DNA of 64,000 nucleotides from a bacterium. Lineage in GTDB: Bacteria > Bacillota > Bacilli > Lactobacillales > Streptococcaceae. Positions 34,667 to 43,476 of the stretch are shown one piece after another. A program made the position numbers and the translations under genes. A model generated the notes under the pieces. It was not told where the DNA came from. It searched no databases and worked only from the letters and a program-made list of their open reading frames with translations. The DNA lies in assembly GCA_905221545.1 (NCBI GenBank), contig CAJNDO010000007.1, positions 62,001 to 126,000 on the forward strand. Reading direction: 5' to 3'. Numbering within the stretch: position 1 is the stretch's first letter; each line of letters begins with the position of its first letter.

Positions 34667-35667
34667 TTTTGGTACTCCTGTAGCAGTCTGAGTTTTTCAA
34701 GTGCCTTGCCACTAGCAATCACTTGACGGCCCAAGGCAACCCCTTCCTTGATACTAGCTACCTTACCATTAGCATAGAAACCAAGACCAGCATTCAAGAC
34801 TGTAGTTTCCAAGAATGGGCTTGGTTCATTTTTAAGAACGCTAAGCAAAATCTCTGCATTTTCCTGAGCATTGCCTCCACGAATATCTTCGATAGCGTAA
34901 CGTTCCATCCCCAAATCCTCTGGAGTAAAGCTTGACAAGGTGATTTCGCCATTTTCAAGAAGAGCAATCTTGGTTGTTCCGTTCAAGCCAGCTTCATCCA
35001 GCCCTTCTGGTCCAGCAACCACGATGGCACGTTTGCGGCCCATATTTTTCAAAACCTGAGCTGTACTTTCTAGAAGTTCTGGACGACTAATTCCAAGAAG
35101 CTGTGTTTCCAAGGCCATTGGGTGGATCAGTGGACCAGTCAAGTTCATGATTGTTGGAATTCCCAATTCCAAACGAGCTGGCATGATGTATTTCATAGCT
35201 GGGTGCATATTTTTAGCAAAGAGAAAGACGATTCCAGTTTTATCAAAGACCTTACCAAGTTCAGCTGGTTTGAGATCTAAATTGATACCCAAGGCTTCTA
35301 GGACATCTGCAGAGCCAGATTTAGAAGAAATTGAACGGTTACCGTGTTTTGCCATATGAACACCGCCACCAGCCAAAACAAAGGCCGCAGTTGTCGAAAT
35401 GTTAAAGCTGAAAGACTTGTCGCCTCCTGTACCACAGTTGTCCATGGCGTCATGGATTTCAGTTGGAATATGTTGGGCATGTCCTCTCATGACTTGTGCA
35501 ATGGCTGTGCGTTCTTCAGGTGTTTCCCCCTTCATCTTAAGAGCTAAAAGGAGAGAAGCAATCTGTGCCTCTGTTACACGTCCAGTTACGATACGCTCAA
35601 TGACGTCCGTCATTTCCACACCCGATAAATTTTCAAATTTTGCTAATTTTTCAATAATCTCTTTCAT
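34663..35667 (-). CDS. trpD: Anthranilate phosphoribosyltransferase
   Basis: TrpD joins anthranilate to PRPP. The 334 residues contain the conserved DNCGTGGD (about 79-86) for pyrophosphate binding, [21 protein letters not shown] (about 108-128), and the NLTGPLIHP motif. It is not fused to TrpG, which is a separate gene 10 bases upstream. Confidence 0.96.
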   Translation of the reverse strand: MKEIIEKLAKFENLSGVEMTDVIERIVTGRVTEAQIASLLLALKMKGETPEERTAIAQVMRGHAQHIPTEIHDAMDNCGTGGDKSFSFNISTTAAFVLAGGGVHMAKHGNRSISSKSGSADVLEALGINLDLKPAELGKVFDKTGIVFLFAKNMHPAMKYIMPARLELGIPTIMNLTGPLIHPMALETQLLGISRPELLESTAQVLKNMGRKRAIVVAGPEGLDEAGLNGTTKIALLENGEITLSSFTPEDLGMERYAIEDIRGGNAQENAEILLSVLKNEPSPFLETTVLNAGLGFYANGKVASIKEGVALGRQVIASGKALEKLRLLQEYQK

Positions 35668-35677
35668 CCTAGTTTCC

Positions 35678-36244
35678 TCACTTTACAACATTCTCGATAA
35701 AATTTCGAATAGAAGACAAGCCATCTGGCGTTCCGATACTCTCTGGATGGTACTGGAATCCATAAATTGGAAGGTTTTTGTGTTGAATTCCCATAATGGC
35801 TTGGTCATCAGTCGAACGAGCTGTCACTTCAAACTCTTCTGGCATTTCTTCAATCAAAATACTGTGGTAACGCATGACCGCACGGCCATCTTCAATGCCT
35901 TGATACAAAACAGATGGTGCTTCAAAGCTGATATTGCTCTGTTTCCCATGCATGACTTTTGGTGCCAAACCTAGCTTCCCACCAAAGACTTCTGCGATGG
36001 CTTGGTGACCCAAACAAATCCCTAGAATCGGCTTCTTACCGGCAAAATCACGAATCATATCTTCCATCTTTCCAGCATCAACTGGCCAACCAGGACCAGG
36101 AGAAAAGACCAGACCATCTGCTTTTTCAGCTTCTTCATACAGCTTGGAATCATCATTTCGTAAAACCTGTACTTCTGCAAAATTCCCAATGTATTGCGCC
36201 AAGTTATAGGTAAAAGAATCATAGTTATCAATCAATAAAATCAT
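35678..36244 (-). CDS. trpG: Anthranilate synthase glutaminase subunit
   Basis: The class I glutamine amidotransferase that feeds ammonia to TrpE. The 188 residues have [13 protein letters not shown] at the start, the catalytic Cys in GICLGHQAI (about 77-85) and the His-Glu pair in YHPESIGT (about 166-173). Its ATG overlaps the trpE stop (ATGA), consistent with a 1:1 complex. In related organisms such a subunit may also serve folate synthesis, but the operon position makes the Trp role clear. Confidence 0.96.
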   Translation of the reverse strand: MILLIDNYDSFTYNLAQYIGNFAEVQVLRNDDSKLYEEAEKADGLVFSPGPGWPVDAGKMEDMIRDFAGKKPILGICLGHQAIAEVFGGKLGLAPKVMHGKQSNISFEAPSVLYQGIEDGRAVMRYHSILIEEMPEEFEVTARSTDDQAIMGIQHKNLPIYGFQYHPESIGTPDGLSSIRNFIENVVK

Positions 36245-37602
36245 GGTCTTAGTTCTCCAATTCTAGTCATAGATTTAGCCTTATTAATAGTTTCTTGGTA
36301 TTCGTTTTGGGCGATAGAGTCATAGACAATCCCCGCCCCAGCCTGCACATAAGCTGTTTGATTTTTGAGAATCATCGTTCGGATGGCAATAGCGAAGTCC
36401 ATATCACCCGTCGCAGACAAGTAGCCGATTGCTCCTGCGTATACGCCACGTTTTTCCGTTTCCAGTTCATAGATGCGTCTCATGGCCCTAATCTTTGGTG
36501 CTCCTGACACTGTTCCAGCAGGAAGTGTTGATTTCAAGGCATCCATGGCAGTGAGTTCTGGAAGCAAACGCCCTTTCACCACGCTGGTCAAATGCATGAC
36601 ATAGCGGAAGAGCTCCACTTCCATATACTTGGTAACTTGGACACTGGCTGTTTCAGAGATGCGACCAATATCATTACGCCCCAAGTCTACCAACATTCGA
36701 TGTTCTGCTGTTTCCTTCTCATCAGAAAGCAGGTCTGTCGCCAAAGCCTTGTCTTCTTCATCCGTAGCCCCTCTTGGTCGTGTACCTGCAATCGGATTGG
36801 TTATCACGATGCCATTTTTGACAGAAACCAAACTTTCAGGACTGGCACCGATGATTTGATAATCTCCAAAATCATAGAAATAGAGATAATTAGATGGATT
36901 GGTCACGCGAAGATTTCTGTAGAAGTCAAATGGATTTCCGGTAACTTCTGCTGAGAAGCGTTGACTGAGTACACATTGGAACATATCGCCATTACGAATC
37001 AAGTCACGAGCTGTTTCCACCATTTCCTCAAACTTCTGAGGAGCGATATGCGGTTTGAAGTCCAGCGGAGATAGATCCAAATCTTCAAATTCATTTGGAG
37101 CAGGAATGCGTAATTCCTCAAGCACTTGGTTCAAGGCTTTTTCCAAATCTTCTTGACTGCGATTGCTATAAAGAGCATCCTCTATGACATGAATTTTTTC
37201 TTTCTTGTGGTCAAAGACCATATAACTCTCATAGACAAAGAAATGCATGTCTGGCGTCCCAATGGTATCCTCAGGAATCTGGCCGATTTCTTCATAAAGA
37301 GAAATCATATCGTAACCAACAAAACCAATGGCTCCCCCACCAAAAGGTAGGTCTGAATGGTGCTGGCTCTTATGAGTCACTTCATAAAGGAAATCCAAAG
37401 GATCCCGATCAATCACTTGACCATTTTGATAAAGAACTCCATTTTCAAACTTAATCTCAAAAACTGGATTATAAGCTAGGATAGAAAAACGAGCTGTTTC
37501 CTTGTCTCTCGGAATACTTTCTAAGATAACCTTGTGTTGCCCCTTTAGGCGCATATAAGCCAAGATTGGTGATAAGACATCTCCATGAATGATTCGTTCC
37601 AT
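36241..37602 (-). CDS. trpE: Anthranilate synthase component I
   Basis: TrpE converts chorismate to anthranilate, the first committed step. The 453 residues have the chorismate-binding domain with SPESLVSV, NPIAGTRPRGATDEED (about 265-280), DLGRNDIGRI (about 302-311) and the C-terminal GAIGYLSATGDMDFAIAIRTM (in two parts near 390-415). The feedback site at the N-terminus is visible as LESIPRDKETARFS, matching the LLES element that binds tryptophan. It is the first gene of the operon, 280 bases after the T-box terminator. Confidence 0.96.
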   Translation of the reverse strand: MERIIHGDVLSPILAYMRLKGQHKVILESIPRDKETARFSILAYNPVFEIKFENGVLYQNGQVIDRDPLDFLYEVTHKSQHHSDLPFGGGAIGFVGYDMISLYEEIGQIPEDTIGTPDMHFFVYESYMVFDHKKEKIHVIEDALYSNRSQEDLEKALNQVLEELRIPAPNEFEDLDLSPLDFKPHIAPQKFEEMVETARDLIRNGDMFQCVLSQRFSAEVTGNPFDFYRNLRVTNPSNYLYFYDFGDYQIIGASPESLVSVKNGIVITNPIAGTRPRGATDEEDKALATDLLSDEKETAEHRMLVDLGRNDIGRISETASVQVTKYMEVELFRYVMHLTSVVKGRLLPELTAMDALKSTLPAGTVSGAPKIRAMRRIYELETEKRGVYAGAIGYLSATGDMDFAIAIRTMILKNQTAYVQAGAGIVYDSIAQNEYQETINKAKSMTRIGELRP

Positions 37603-37648
37603 TGTAATTTCCCTTTCAGTTTCTTATTTTTAATTTTTTGTCTTTTTT

Positions 37649-37784
37649 CTATTTCCCTTAAATAGTGCGGACGGGAGCAACTTTCTCCGAAATTTCATCC
37701 CTAATTTTTGAGCCTTAGGTCTCAAAAATTCCGTTCTAGAGAAGCATCTTTGCTTCTCTAGAATACCACTATGGCGGGAAATAG
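37649..37784. repeat. MITE-like element with terminal inverted repeats
   Basis: Between T-box and trpE lies a 136-base stretch whose ends are inverted copies: CTATTTCCC...ATAGTG (37649-37667) and CACTAT...GGGAAATAG (37767-37784). Inside are two perfect hairpins, AATTTTTGAG / CTCAAAAATT (37703-37730) and a 13-bp stem starting TTCTAGAGAAGCA (37734-37763). Neither is followed by a T-run. It has no coding capacity. It looks like a small non-autonomous mobile repeat rather than part of the T-box. Confidence 0.6.
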
Positions 37785-37879
37785 CTGTTTAATGCTCACT
37801 TCGTTCGCAAATATTTTATAGAAATTTATCTAGTGATAAAGCATAATTTAAAACTGATAGCCATATCTACGATAAATAT

Positions 37880-38127
37880 ATAAAAATCCCCACGCAAAAT
37901 AACTTGCGTGAGGACGAAATTCGCGGTGCCACCTCAATTATAGGATTTCTCCTATCTCTCATTCCTGTCTTAGAAAGATTCTGTAACAGGCTGTGCGATA
38001 AAGGGCACTCCCTTGAGAATTATGTTTTCTTCTCTCGTTTCAGATGGACCCAACCTTACAGCTTTCTCTGCTTGTTTCCAGCAACCACAAGCTCTCTGTG
38101 AGAGAAAAGACTGTAATTTTTCCATCT
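37880..38127 (-). promoter_or_regulatory. Trp T-box leader of trpEGDCFBA
   Basis: Reading the minus strand, the T-box sequence AGGTGGCACCGCG (complement of 37922-37934) precedes a terminator hairpin with CACGCAA / TTGCGTG and TTTTTATA (37882-37915). Upstream, stem I contains a TGG in GGTTGGGTCC (about 38050-38052), the Trp codon, as specifier. Uncharged tRNA-Trp would pair with both and prevent termination. I see no separate promoter before it; it begins directly at the trpB2 stop. Confidence 0.9.
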
Positions 38128-38128
38128 A

Positions 38129-39307
38129 TTATTTTTTAGCTTCTAGATAGTCTGCAATTGCAGCTACGTCCTTGTCTCCACGACCAGAGACATTGATGAT
38201 GATAATGTCGTCTTTACTTAGTTTCGGTGCACGTTTAACTGCTTCTGCGATAGCGTGCGAACTTTCAATCGCTGGGATAATTCCTTCAGTCTTGCTGAGA
38301 AGGAGAAGAGCCTGAACAGCTTCTTCGTCTGTCGCAGCCACATATTCCACGCGACCTGAATCTTTAAAGTAGGCGTGTTCTGGGCCAACCCCTGGATAGT
38401 CCAATCCAGCTGAGATAGAGTAAACTGGAGCTAGCTCTCCATCTTCCTTAAAGACTGCATAAGTCTTCATGCCATCGACAATTCCGATACTACCTTTTGT
38501 CATAGTAGCTGCGTGCTTGTCCGTGTCAAGTCCATGACCAGCAGCTTCGACCCCAACCAATTTAACTTCTTCATCAGCCACATACTGAGAAAAAGCACCG
38601 ATGGCATTGGAACCACCACCTACACAGGCAATAACGTAGTCTGGTAAACGACCTTCTTTTTCTAAGATTTGACGGCGAGATTCTTCACTGATGATCTTTT
38701 GGAATTCATGAACAATTGTAGGATAAGGATGAGGGCCTACAGCAGATCCCAAAACGTAGAAGGCTTCAAGGTCATTCATCCATGCTCCAAAGGCTGCATC
38801 TACCGCATCCTTGAGAGTTCGTGTCCCTGTTTCAACTGCGTGAACAGTTGCTCCCATCATCTCCATGCGGAAGACATTGAGACGTTGACGCTCCACATCC
38901 TCTGCCCCCATATAGACATCACAAGCCATACCAAACTTGGCTGCAGCCGCTGCTGTCGCAACACCATGTTGACCAGCTCCTGTTTCTGCGATCACTCGCT
39001 TTTTGCCCATTCGTTTGGCAAGAAGGATTTGACCCAGAACGTTGTTTAGTTTGTGTGAACCAAGGTGGTTAAGATCTTCACGTTTGAGATAAATCTTAGC
39101 ACCACCTAGGTGGTCTGTCAGACTTTCCGCAAAATAAAGCGGTGTTTCGCGACCTGAATAGTCTTTTAAGTAATGGCGAAACTCTGCCAAAAACTCTGGA
39201 TCATCCTTGTACTTGTCAAATGTCACTTCCAACTCATCCAACAAAGCCTGAATCGGCTCCGGTACAAAACTACCACCAAATTGTCCAAAATAACCTTTAG
39301 TTGTCAT
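38129..39307 (-). CDS. trpB: Second tryptophan synthase beta chain
   Basis: A 392-residue TrpB paralogue with a full set of active-site motifs: HKLNNVLGQ with the PLP lysine (about 86-94), [22 protein letters not shown] and the C-terminal [12 protein letters not shown]. It is similar to but clearly distinct from the operon copy at 32112 (for example [11 protein letters not shown] in place of [11 protein letters not shown]). Length and motifs are those of the ordinary TrpB1 type, not the longer stand-alone TrpB2 type. No trpA is attached. It lies between two Trp T-boxes, so it responds to Trp starvation. It may scavenge indole or back up TrpB; this is inference. Confidence 0.93.
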   Translation of the reverse strand: MTTKGYFGQFGGSFVPEPIQALLDELEVTFDKYKDDPEFLAEFRHYLKDYSGRETPLYFAESLTDHLGGAKIYLKREDLNHLGSHKLNNVLGQILLAKRMGKKRVIAETGAGQHGVATAAAAAKFGMACDVYMGAEDVERQRLNVFRMEMMGATVHAVETGTRTLKDAVDAAFGAWMNDLEAFYVLGSAVGPHPYPTIVHEFQKIISEESRRQILEKEGRLPDYVIACVGGGSNAIGAFSQYVADEEVKLVGVEAAGHGLDTDKHAATMTKGSIGIVDGMKTYAVFKEDGELAPVYSISAGLDYPGVGPEHAYFKDSGRVEYVAATDEEAVQALLLLSKTEGIIPAIESSHAIAEAVKRAPKLSKDDIIIINVSGRGDKDVAAIADYLEAKK

Positions 39308-39340
39308 AAAATTTTTCCTCTTTCAGTATTGATTTCAAGA

Positions 39341-39596
39341 TATGAAAAAGCCCACACACAGAAAATAATCTGTGTGAGGGCGTTAGTAACGCGGTGCCAC
39401 CTCAATTATAAAGGGACTATTCCCCTTTACATCTCTACCTTGTCTAACAACAAGTTGCACTGTAAGGTGTGCGCACCGAATTTTCATTGTTTCAAATTCA
39501 TTTTTAAAATCAGCCCACTTTCACTACTTCCAACCACCTGTTCACAATTACCACAGGCTCCCTGAAGATCAAAAATAGTTACTTTTCTGATTTGTT
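39341..39596 (-). promoter_or_regulatory. Trp T-box leader of the second trpB
   Basis: The minus strand shows AGGTGGCACCGCG (complement of about 39390-39402) and then a terminator stem CACACAGA / TCTGTGTG with CTTTTTCATA (39344-39380). The upstream stem I region contains TGG in AAAGTGGGCTGA (about 39515-39517) as specifier codon. This is the second T-box of the Trp type in the region, 1.2 kb before the first. Confidence 0.9.
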
Positions 39597-39602
39597 GAAC
39601 TT

Positions 39603-39631
39603 ATTTTAATACTTTGTTTTTTCTTTGTCAA
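39603..39631 (-). promoter_or_regulatory. Promoter of the trpB2-trp region
   Basis: On the minus strand TTGACA (39631-39626), 17 bases, TAAAAT (39608-39603): a near-consensus promoter directly before the first T-box and just after the aminotransferase stop. Confidence 0.85.
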
Positions 39632-39638
39632 GACTTTT

Positions 39639-40868
39639 TTACGATTTTTTTGATAAAGTTAGCACTTTTTCAGAAACTGTTTTGAAAGTCTCAATGATAT
39701 AGTCTACTTCTTCATCGCTTAGTTTAGTATGAAGAGGGAGCGTAATTTCATTTTCAAAGAAGGCATAGGCCTTAGGATAATTCGCCATATCAAAGCCAAG
39801 ATTCTTATAGGCTGTTAAGAGAGGAAGCGGTTTATAGTGTACGTTACTTGCAATTCCTGCTTTAGCCAATTCTTGGATGATAAGGTTGCGTTCTTCTATG
39901 CTTGCTCCTTCTACATGGGTGATGTAGAGGTGGCGTGAAGATTCGACAGTATCAGTCTTGTGTGCCAATGGACGAATGCGAGAACCTGCAAAACCTCGAT
40001 CATAGCGGTCCACGATGTCTTTACGACGTTCTAGCAAACCAGGATAACGATCCAATTGTACCAAACCAAGTGACGCCATGATATCGGTCATATTGCACTT
40101 GTAGGCTGGTGTGACGATATCGTATTCCCAAGAACCCAGTTGCATCTTGGCAAGAGCATCTTTAGTTTGACCATGAAGGGAAAGGATTTGGAATTCCTTG
40201 TACATTTCTTCGTCATCAATCGCTGGATTGGACTTCCAAGTGGCACTTCCACCCTCAGCAGTTGTAAAGTTCTTGACGGCATGGAATGAGAAGGAAGTAA
40301 AGTCAGCGATAGAACCAGCTGGTTGCCCTTTATAAGTTGATCCCAAAGCATGGGCACTATCAGAGACAATCACAATACGATTAAAGGCCTTTTGCCACTT
40401 GCTTGAAGCAGTAAAGAGGTCACGTTTCTTCGCCACAACTTGGAACAAACGGTCATAGTCGCACACAATCCCCGCAAGCTCAACCGGAATAATCACCTTA
40501 GTCTTTTCAGTAATGGCTTGCTCAAGAAGGTCATAGTCCATCTCAAAAGTATCTGCTTGGATATCTACCATGACAGGTGTTGCTCCCACGTGCGTAATAA
40601 CACTACATGAAGCTGTATAGGTCATAGCTGGAACAATGACTTCGTCACCAGGACCCACTCCCAAGACACGCAAAATCAATTCAAGAGCGGCAGTTGCAGA
40701 GTTAAGGCAGACAGTCTTAGGCGTCTGTGTATATTGAGACAAGCGACGCTCCAGTTCTTTTGTCTTCGGACCTGTTGTGATCCAACCAGAACGCAGGGTA
40801 TCCGCTACTTCAGCAATTTCTGCTTCTGTAATATCGGGTGGTGAAAATGGAATATTGTAATTTGGCAT
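39639..40868 (-). CDS. DegT/DnrJ-type aminotransferase (AATGal synthesis)
   Basis: A 409-residue PLP-dependent sugar aminotransferase. NIPFSPPDITEAEIAEV opens the protein, PAMTYTASCSVITHVGATPV lies near 90, the PLP lysine is in FSFHAVKNFTTAEGG (about 190-204), and SNVHYKPLP is near the end. In S. pneumoniae the gene in this position next to a sugar transferase makes UDP-AATGal (2-acetamido-4-amino-2,4,6-trideoxygalactose) for teichoic acid repeats. The assignment here follows that neighbourhood. ATG 40868 has AAAAGGAGC 8 bases upstream; a longer frame from 40895 lacks one. Confidence 0.87.
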   Translation of the reverse strand: MPNYNIPFSPPDITEAEIAEVADTLRSGWITTGPKTKELERRLSQYTQTPKTVCLNSATAALELILRVLGVGPGDEVIVPAMTYTASCSVITHVGATPVMVDIQADTFEMDYDLLEQAITEKTKVIIPVELAGIVCDYDRLFQVVAKKRDLFTASSKWQKAFNRIVIVSDSAHALGSTYKGQPAGSIADFTSFSFHAVKNFTTAEGGSATWKSNPAIDDEEMYKEFQILSLHGQTKDALAKMQLGSWEYDIVTPAYKCNMTDIMASLGLVQLDRYPGLLERRKDIVDRYDRGFAGSRIRPLAHKTDTVESSRHLYITHVEGASIEERNLIIQELAKAGIASNVHYKPLPLLTAYKNLGFDMANYPKAYAFFENEITLPLHTKLSDEEVDYIIETFKTVSEKVLTLSKKS

Positions 40869-40910
40869 TGATTTGCTCCTTTTATCTGTACTCATTTTCT
40901 CATGACTACT

Positions 40911-41603
40911 TTATTTTAGCACTTCAAACACGGTTTGAAACATGATTTTGATGTCTCCAAGGAAACTAAATTCTCGGAGATAGGCGAGGTTATAGCGCAT
41001 CTTTTCAGGAAGAACATGCTCTACATAGGCTTGGTCAACTGATAGGCCTTTTTCGGTCATTTGACTGATGATGGTGTCCTCATCCTTGTAGTTGATGCTG
41101 GCTGGAGAGGTAATCCCTGCTGGCAAAAGCAAGGTCGCCATCATTTCAGGGCTATACTGCTCTGTGTAGCGTGGCACTTCAGGTCGTGTACCGACAAAGG
41201 ACATTTCGCCTTTAAGGACATTGACCAGCTGAGGCAGTTCATCCAAACGCACACGGCGGATAAAATTGCCAACCTTGGTAATGCGGCTATCGTTAGCAGA
41301 AGTCACCAAACTTCCTTTTTTGTCTGCATCCGTCACCATGGTACGGAACTTCCAAATCTTGAAAGGTCGATTGTACTGGGTCACGCGCTCTTGCTTGTAA
41401 ATCACTGGCCCCTTGCTATCCAACTTGATCCAAATGCTCAAAATGAGAAAGATGGGAGAGGTCAGAACCAGTACAACCAAGGCCAAAACCCAGTCCAAAC
41501 AACGCTTGAAAATCAGCGAACCCTTCCTTTTAGAGACAAGCTGGTAGTAAGACTCAACCTCGCTTGATTGCATTTCCACGGGCAAGTCGTCCCATTTCAG
41601 CAT
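40911..41603 (-). CDS. Initiating sugar-1-phosphate transferase (teichoic acid)
   Basis: A 230-residue polyprenol-phosphate hexose-1-phosphate transferase. It has an N-terminal hydrophobic segment (LDWVLALVVLVLTSPIFLILS, part of residues 35-57), then the catalytic core with YKQERVTQYNRPFKIWKFRTM (in parts, 69-90), RLDELPQLVNVLKGEMSFVG and TRPE. This small form is like PglC/WcaJ catalytic parts without extra membrane spans. With the adjacent aminotransferase it probably transfers AATGal-1-phosphate to undecaprenyl phosphate to start teichoic acid repeats, as known for the pneumococcal pair. ABC exporters follow upstream. Confidence 0.87.
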   Translation of the reverse strand: MLKWDDLPVEMQSSEVESYYQLVSKRKGSLIFKRCLDWVLALVVLVLTSPIFLILSIWIKLDSKGPVIYKQERVTQYNRPFKIWKFRTMVTDADKKGSLVTSANDSRITKVGNFIRRVRLDELPQLVNVLKGEMSFVGTRPEVPRYTEQYSPEMMATLLLPAGITSPASINYKDEDTIISQMTEKGLSVDQAYVEHVLPEKMRYNLAYLREFSFLGDIKIMFQTVFEVLK

Positions 41604-41733
41604 GCTGTTTCTCCTTTGTTTTTATTATACTATTTGTCAACATTTTTCATTATACCACAAAATGGAAAAGGCGGTGAAAGAAATCTGTAATTTGAAGGAT
41701 TTCCTTCTTATGCTCAATGGAAATCAAAGAGTA

Positions 41734-43476
41734 TTAGGACATTGCCCCTGCCTGCAAGCTATACATCTTGCGATAGATTCCTCCCAAGTCCAAGAGTTCC
41801 TCATGGGTTCCGCTCTCGATAATGCGTCCCTTGTCCAAAACATAGATACAGTTAGCGTCTTGGATGGTAGAAAGGCGGTGGGCGATGGCAATGGTTGTCC
41901 GCCCTTGTCTCATCTTGGCCAGAGAAGCTTGAACCAAGCTTTCTGTTTCAGAGTCAATATTAGCTGTCGCTTCATCCAAAATCAGAATTTTAGGCTGGCT
42001 GGCGACTGTTCTAGCAAAGGCAAGAAGCTGACGCTGACCAGTAGAGAAGCTCGAACCACGCTCGGAAACAGGGGCGTCATAACCCAGCGGAAGGTCCTGA
42101 ATAAAGGAATCTGCATCAACAAAGGCAGCCGCAGCCTGAACCTGCTCGTCACTGATATCTTGGTACATGGCAATATTGGACTTGATGGTCCCATGATAGA
42201 GGAAGGGATCCTGCAAGACTAGACCGATATTTTTTCTCAACTCTTCCTGACTGTAGTCTCTAATATCCACACCATCCAAGAGAACTCGCCCTGACTGAAA
42301 TTCATAAAAGCGCATGAGGACATTGATGATCGAAGATTTCCCTGAACCTGTATGGCCCACAAAGGCAATGGTCTCACCCTTGTTAACCGAAAAGGAAATG
42401 TCATCCAGAATCTGGTGCTTGCCATCATAAGAGAAACACACATGTTCAAAACGGATATTGCCTTCTTGGACTTTGGCTTGCCCATCTTTTTGAAGAGGCT
42501 CATAGGTCTTCTCGTCAATCAAGGCAAAGACACGGCCTGCAGACACCATGGACGTTTGAAGGGTTGAAAAGTTTTGCGTCACCTCAATTAAGGGATCAAA
42601 GAGACGATTGATGTACTGGATAAAGGCATACATGGTTCCTGCCGTTATCCCGATAGAAAGACCACGATAGCCAAAATAGGCCATCAAGACTGCATAACCC
42701 AGAAGTTTCAGTAAACTCATGGCAGGTCGCAAAAAGAGGGCATCCAAGGCTACAGAACGATTGGCATAGACCAAGTGTTCTTGGTTAATCTCATCAAATT
42801 CTGCCTGCAGGCGCTTCTCTTGATTAAAGGCCTGGATAATCCTGATTCCTTCGATATTTTCTGCCAGCTTACTATTGATATCTGACAAGAGACTTCTAGT
42901 TTTCTCGATGATTTTGACTGACTTTTTCCGATAGAGATTGACCAAAAGAAAAATCAAGGGAAGAAAGAGCAAGACTAAAGCTGTCAAACGGAAATCCAAC
43001 ACCAACATGGTATAAAGGGTTGTCAGAAAGATGAAAACTGCTGAGATAAAGCTGGACAAAATTCCCGAAAACATATCACTGATGGTTTCGGTATCATTTG
43101 TCAAACGAGAGACGATGGAGCCTGCTGGTGTCTTATCAAAATAAGACATACCCAGTTTTTCCATATTGGCAAAGGCATCGCGACGAATATCTCTAACAAT
43201 GCTGTAAGACACGCGCGCAAAGAGAAGATTGCCGACATACTGGACCAGAGTTTGCAGGATATAGAGGCCATAGTAAGCCAGCAAAACGGTCACAGCTAGT
43301 TGGTTAAGATTGCTCAGATACTGGTCGATAAAGTGGGAAGCCACGAGAGGAATGACACTTTTAATAACCGTCGTCGCTAGGAGAAAACTGAGTGCCAAAA
43401 AGGTCAGGAGGCCATAAGGCTTGAGATAGGACATCAAGCGCTTCAATACAGCCCATTGTTCTTTCTTATTCTGCAT
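41734..43476 (-). CDS. Heterodimeric ABC exporter, catalytic-site half
   Basis: A 580-residue half-exporter with six membrane spans in residues 1-320 and an ATPase domain: Walker A GHTGSGKSS (about 372), Walker B ILILDEATANID with catalytic Glu, and H-loop IAIAHRLS. Its own signature is FSTGQRQ instead of LSGGQ. It overlaps the partner gene at 43466 by 11 bases. In such pairs (LmrCD / BmrCD type) this half supplies the working Walker site and the partner the working signature. Drug or lipid export is likely; the substrate is not shown. Confidence 0.92.
   Translation of the reverse strand: MQNKKEQWAVLKRLMSYLKPYGLLTFLALSFLLATTVIKSVIPLVASHFIDQYLSNLNQLAVTVLLAYYGLYILQTLVQYVGNLLFARVSYSIVRDIRRDAFANMEKLGMSYFDKTPAGSIVSRLTNDTETISDMFSGILSSFISAVFIFLTTLYTMLVLDFRLTALVLLFLPLIFLLVNLYRKKSVKIIEKTRSLLSDINSKLAENIEGIRIIQAFNQEKRLQAEFDEINQEHLVYANRSVALDALFLRPAMSLLKLLGYAVLMAYFGYRGLSIGITAGTMYAFIQYINRLFDPLIEVTQNFSTLQTSMVSAGRVFALIDEKTYEPLQKDGQAKVQEGNIRFEHVCFSYDGKHQILDDISFSVNKGETIAFVGHTGSGKSSIINVLMRFYEFQSGRVLLDGVDIRDYSQEELRKNIGLVLQDPFLYHGTIKSNIAMYQDISDEQVQAAAAFVDADSFIQDLPLGYDAPVSERGSSFSTGQRQLLAFARTVASQPKILILDEATANIDSETESLVQASLAKMRQGRTTIAIAHRLSTIQDANCIYVLDKGRIIESGTHEELLDLGGIYRKMYSLQAGAMS

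Noticed and set aside
37703..37763. Hairpins before trpE as extra terminators or attenuator
   Set aside because: Neither hairpin is followed by a T-run in the trpE direction, and they lie inside an element with its own inverted ends.
31700..39050. Many long open frames antisense to the trp genes
   Set aside because: They lack ribosome sites and family matches and mirror the codon pattern of the real genes on the other strand.
41711..41731. Second BOX element
   Set aside because: Only about 20 bases (CTCAATGGAAATCAAAGAG) resemble the BOX end; no boxA or body is present, so it is at most a trace.
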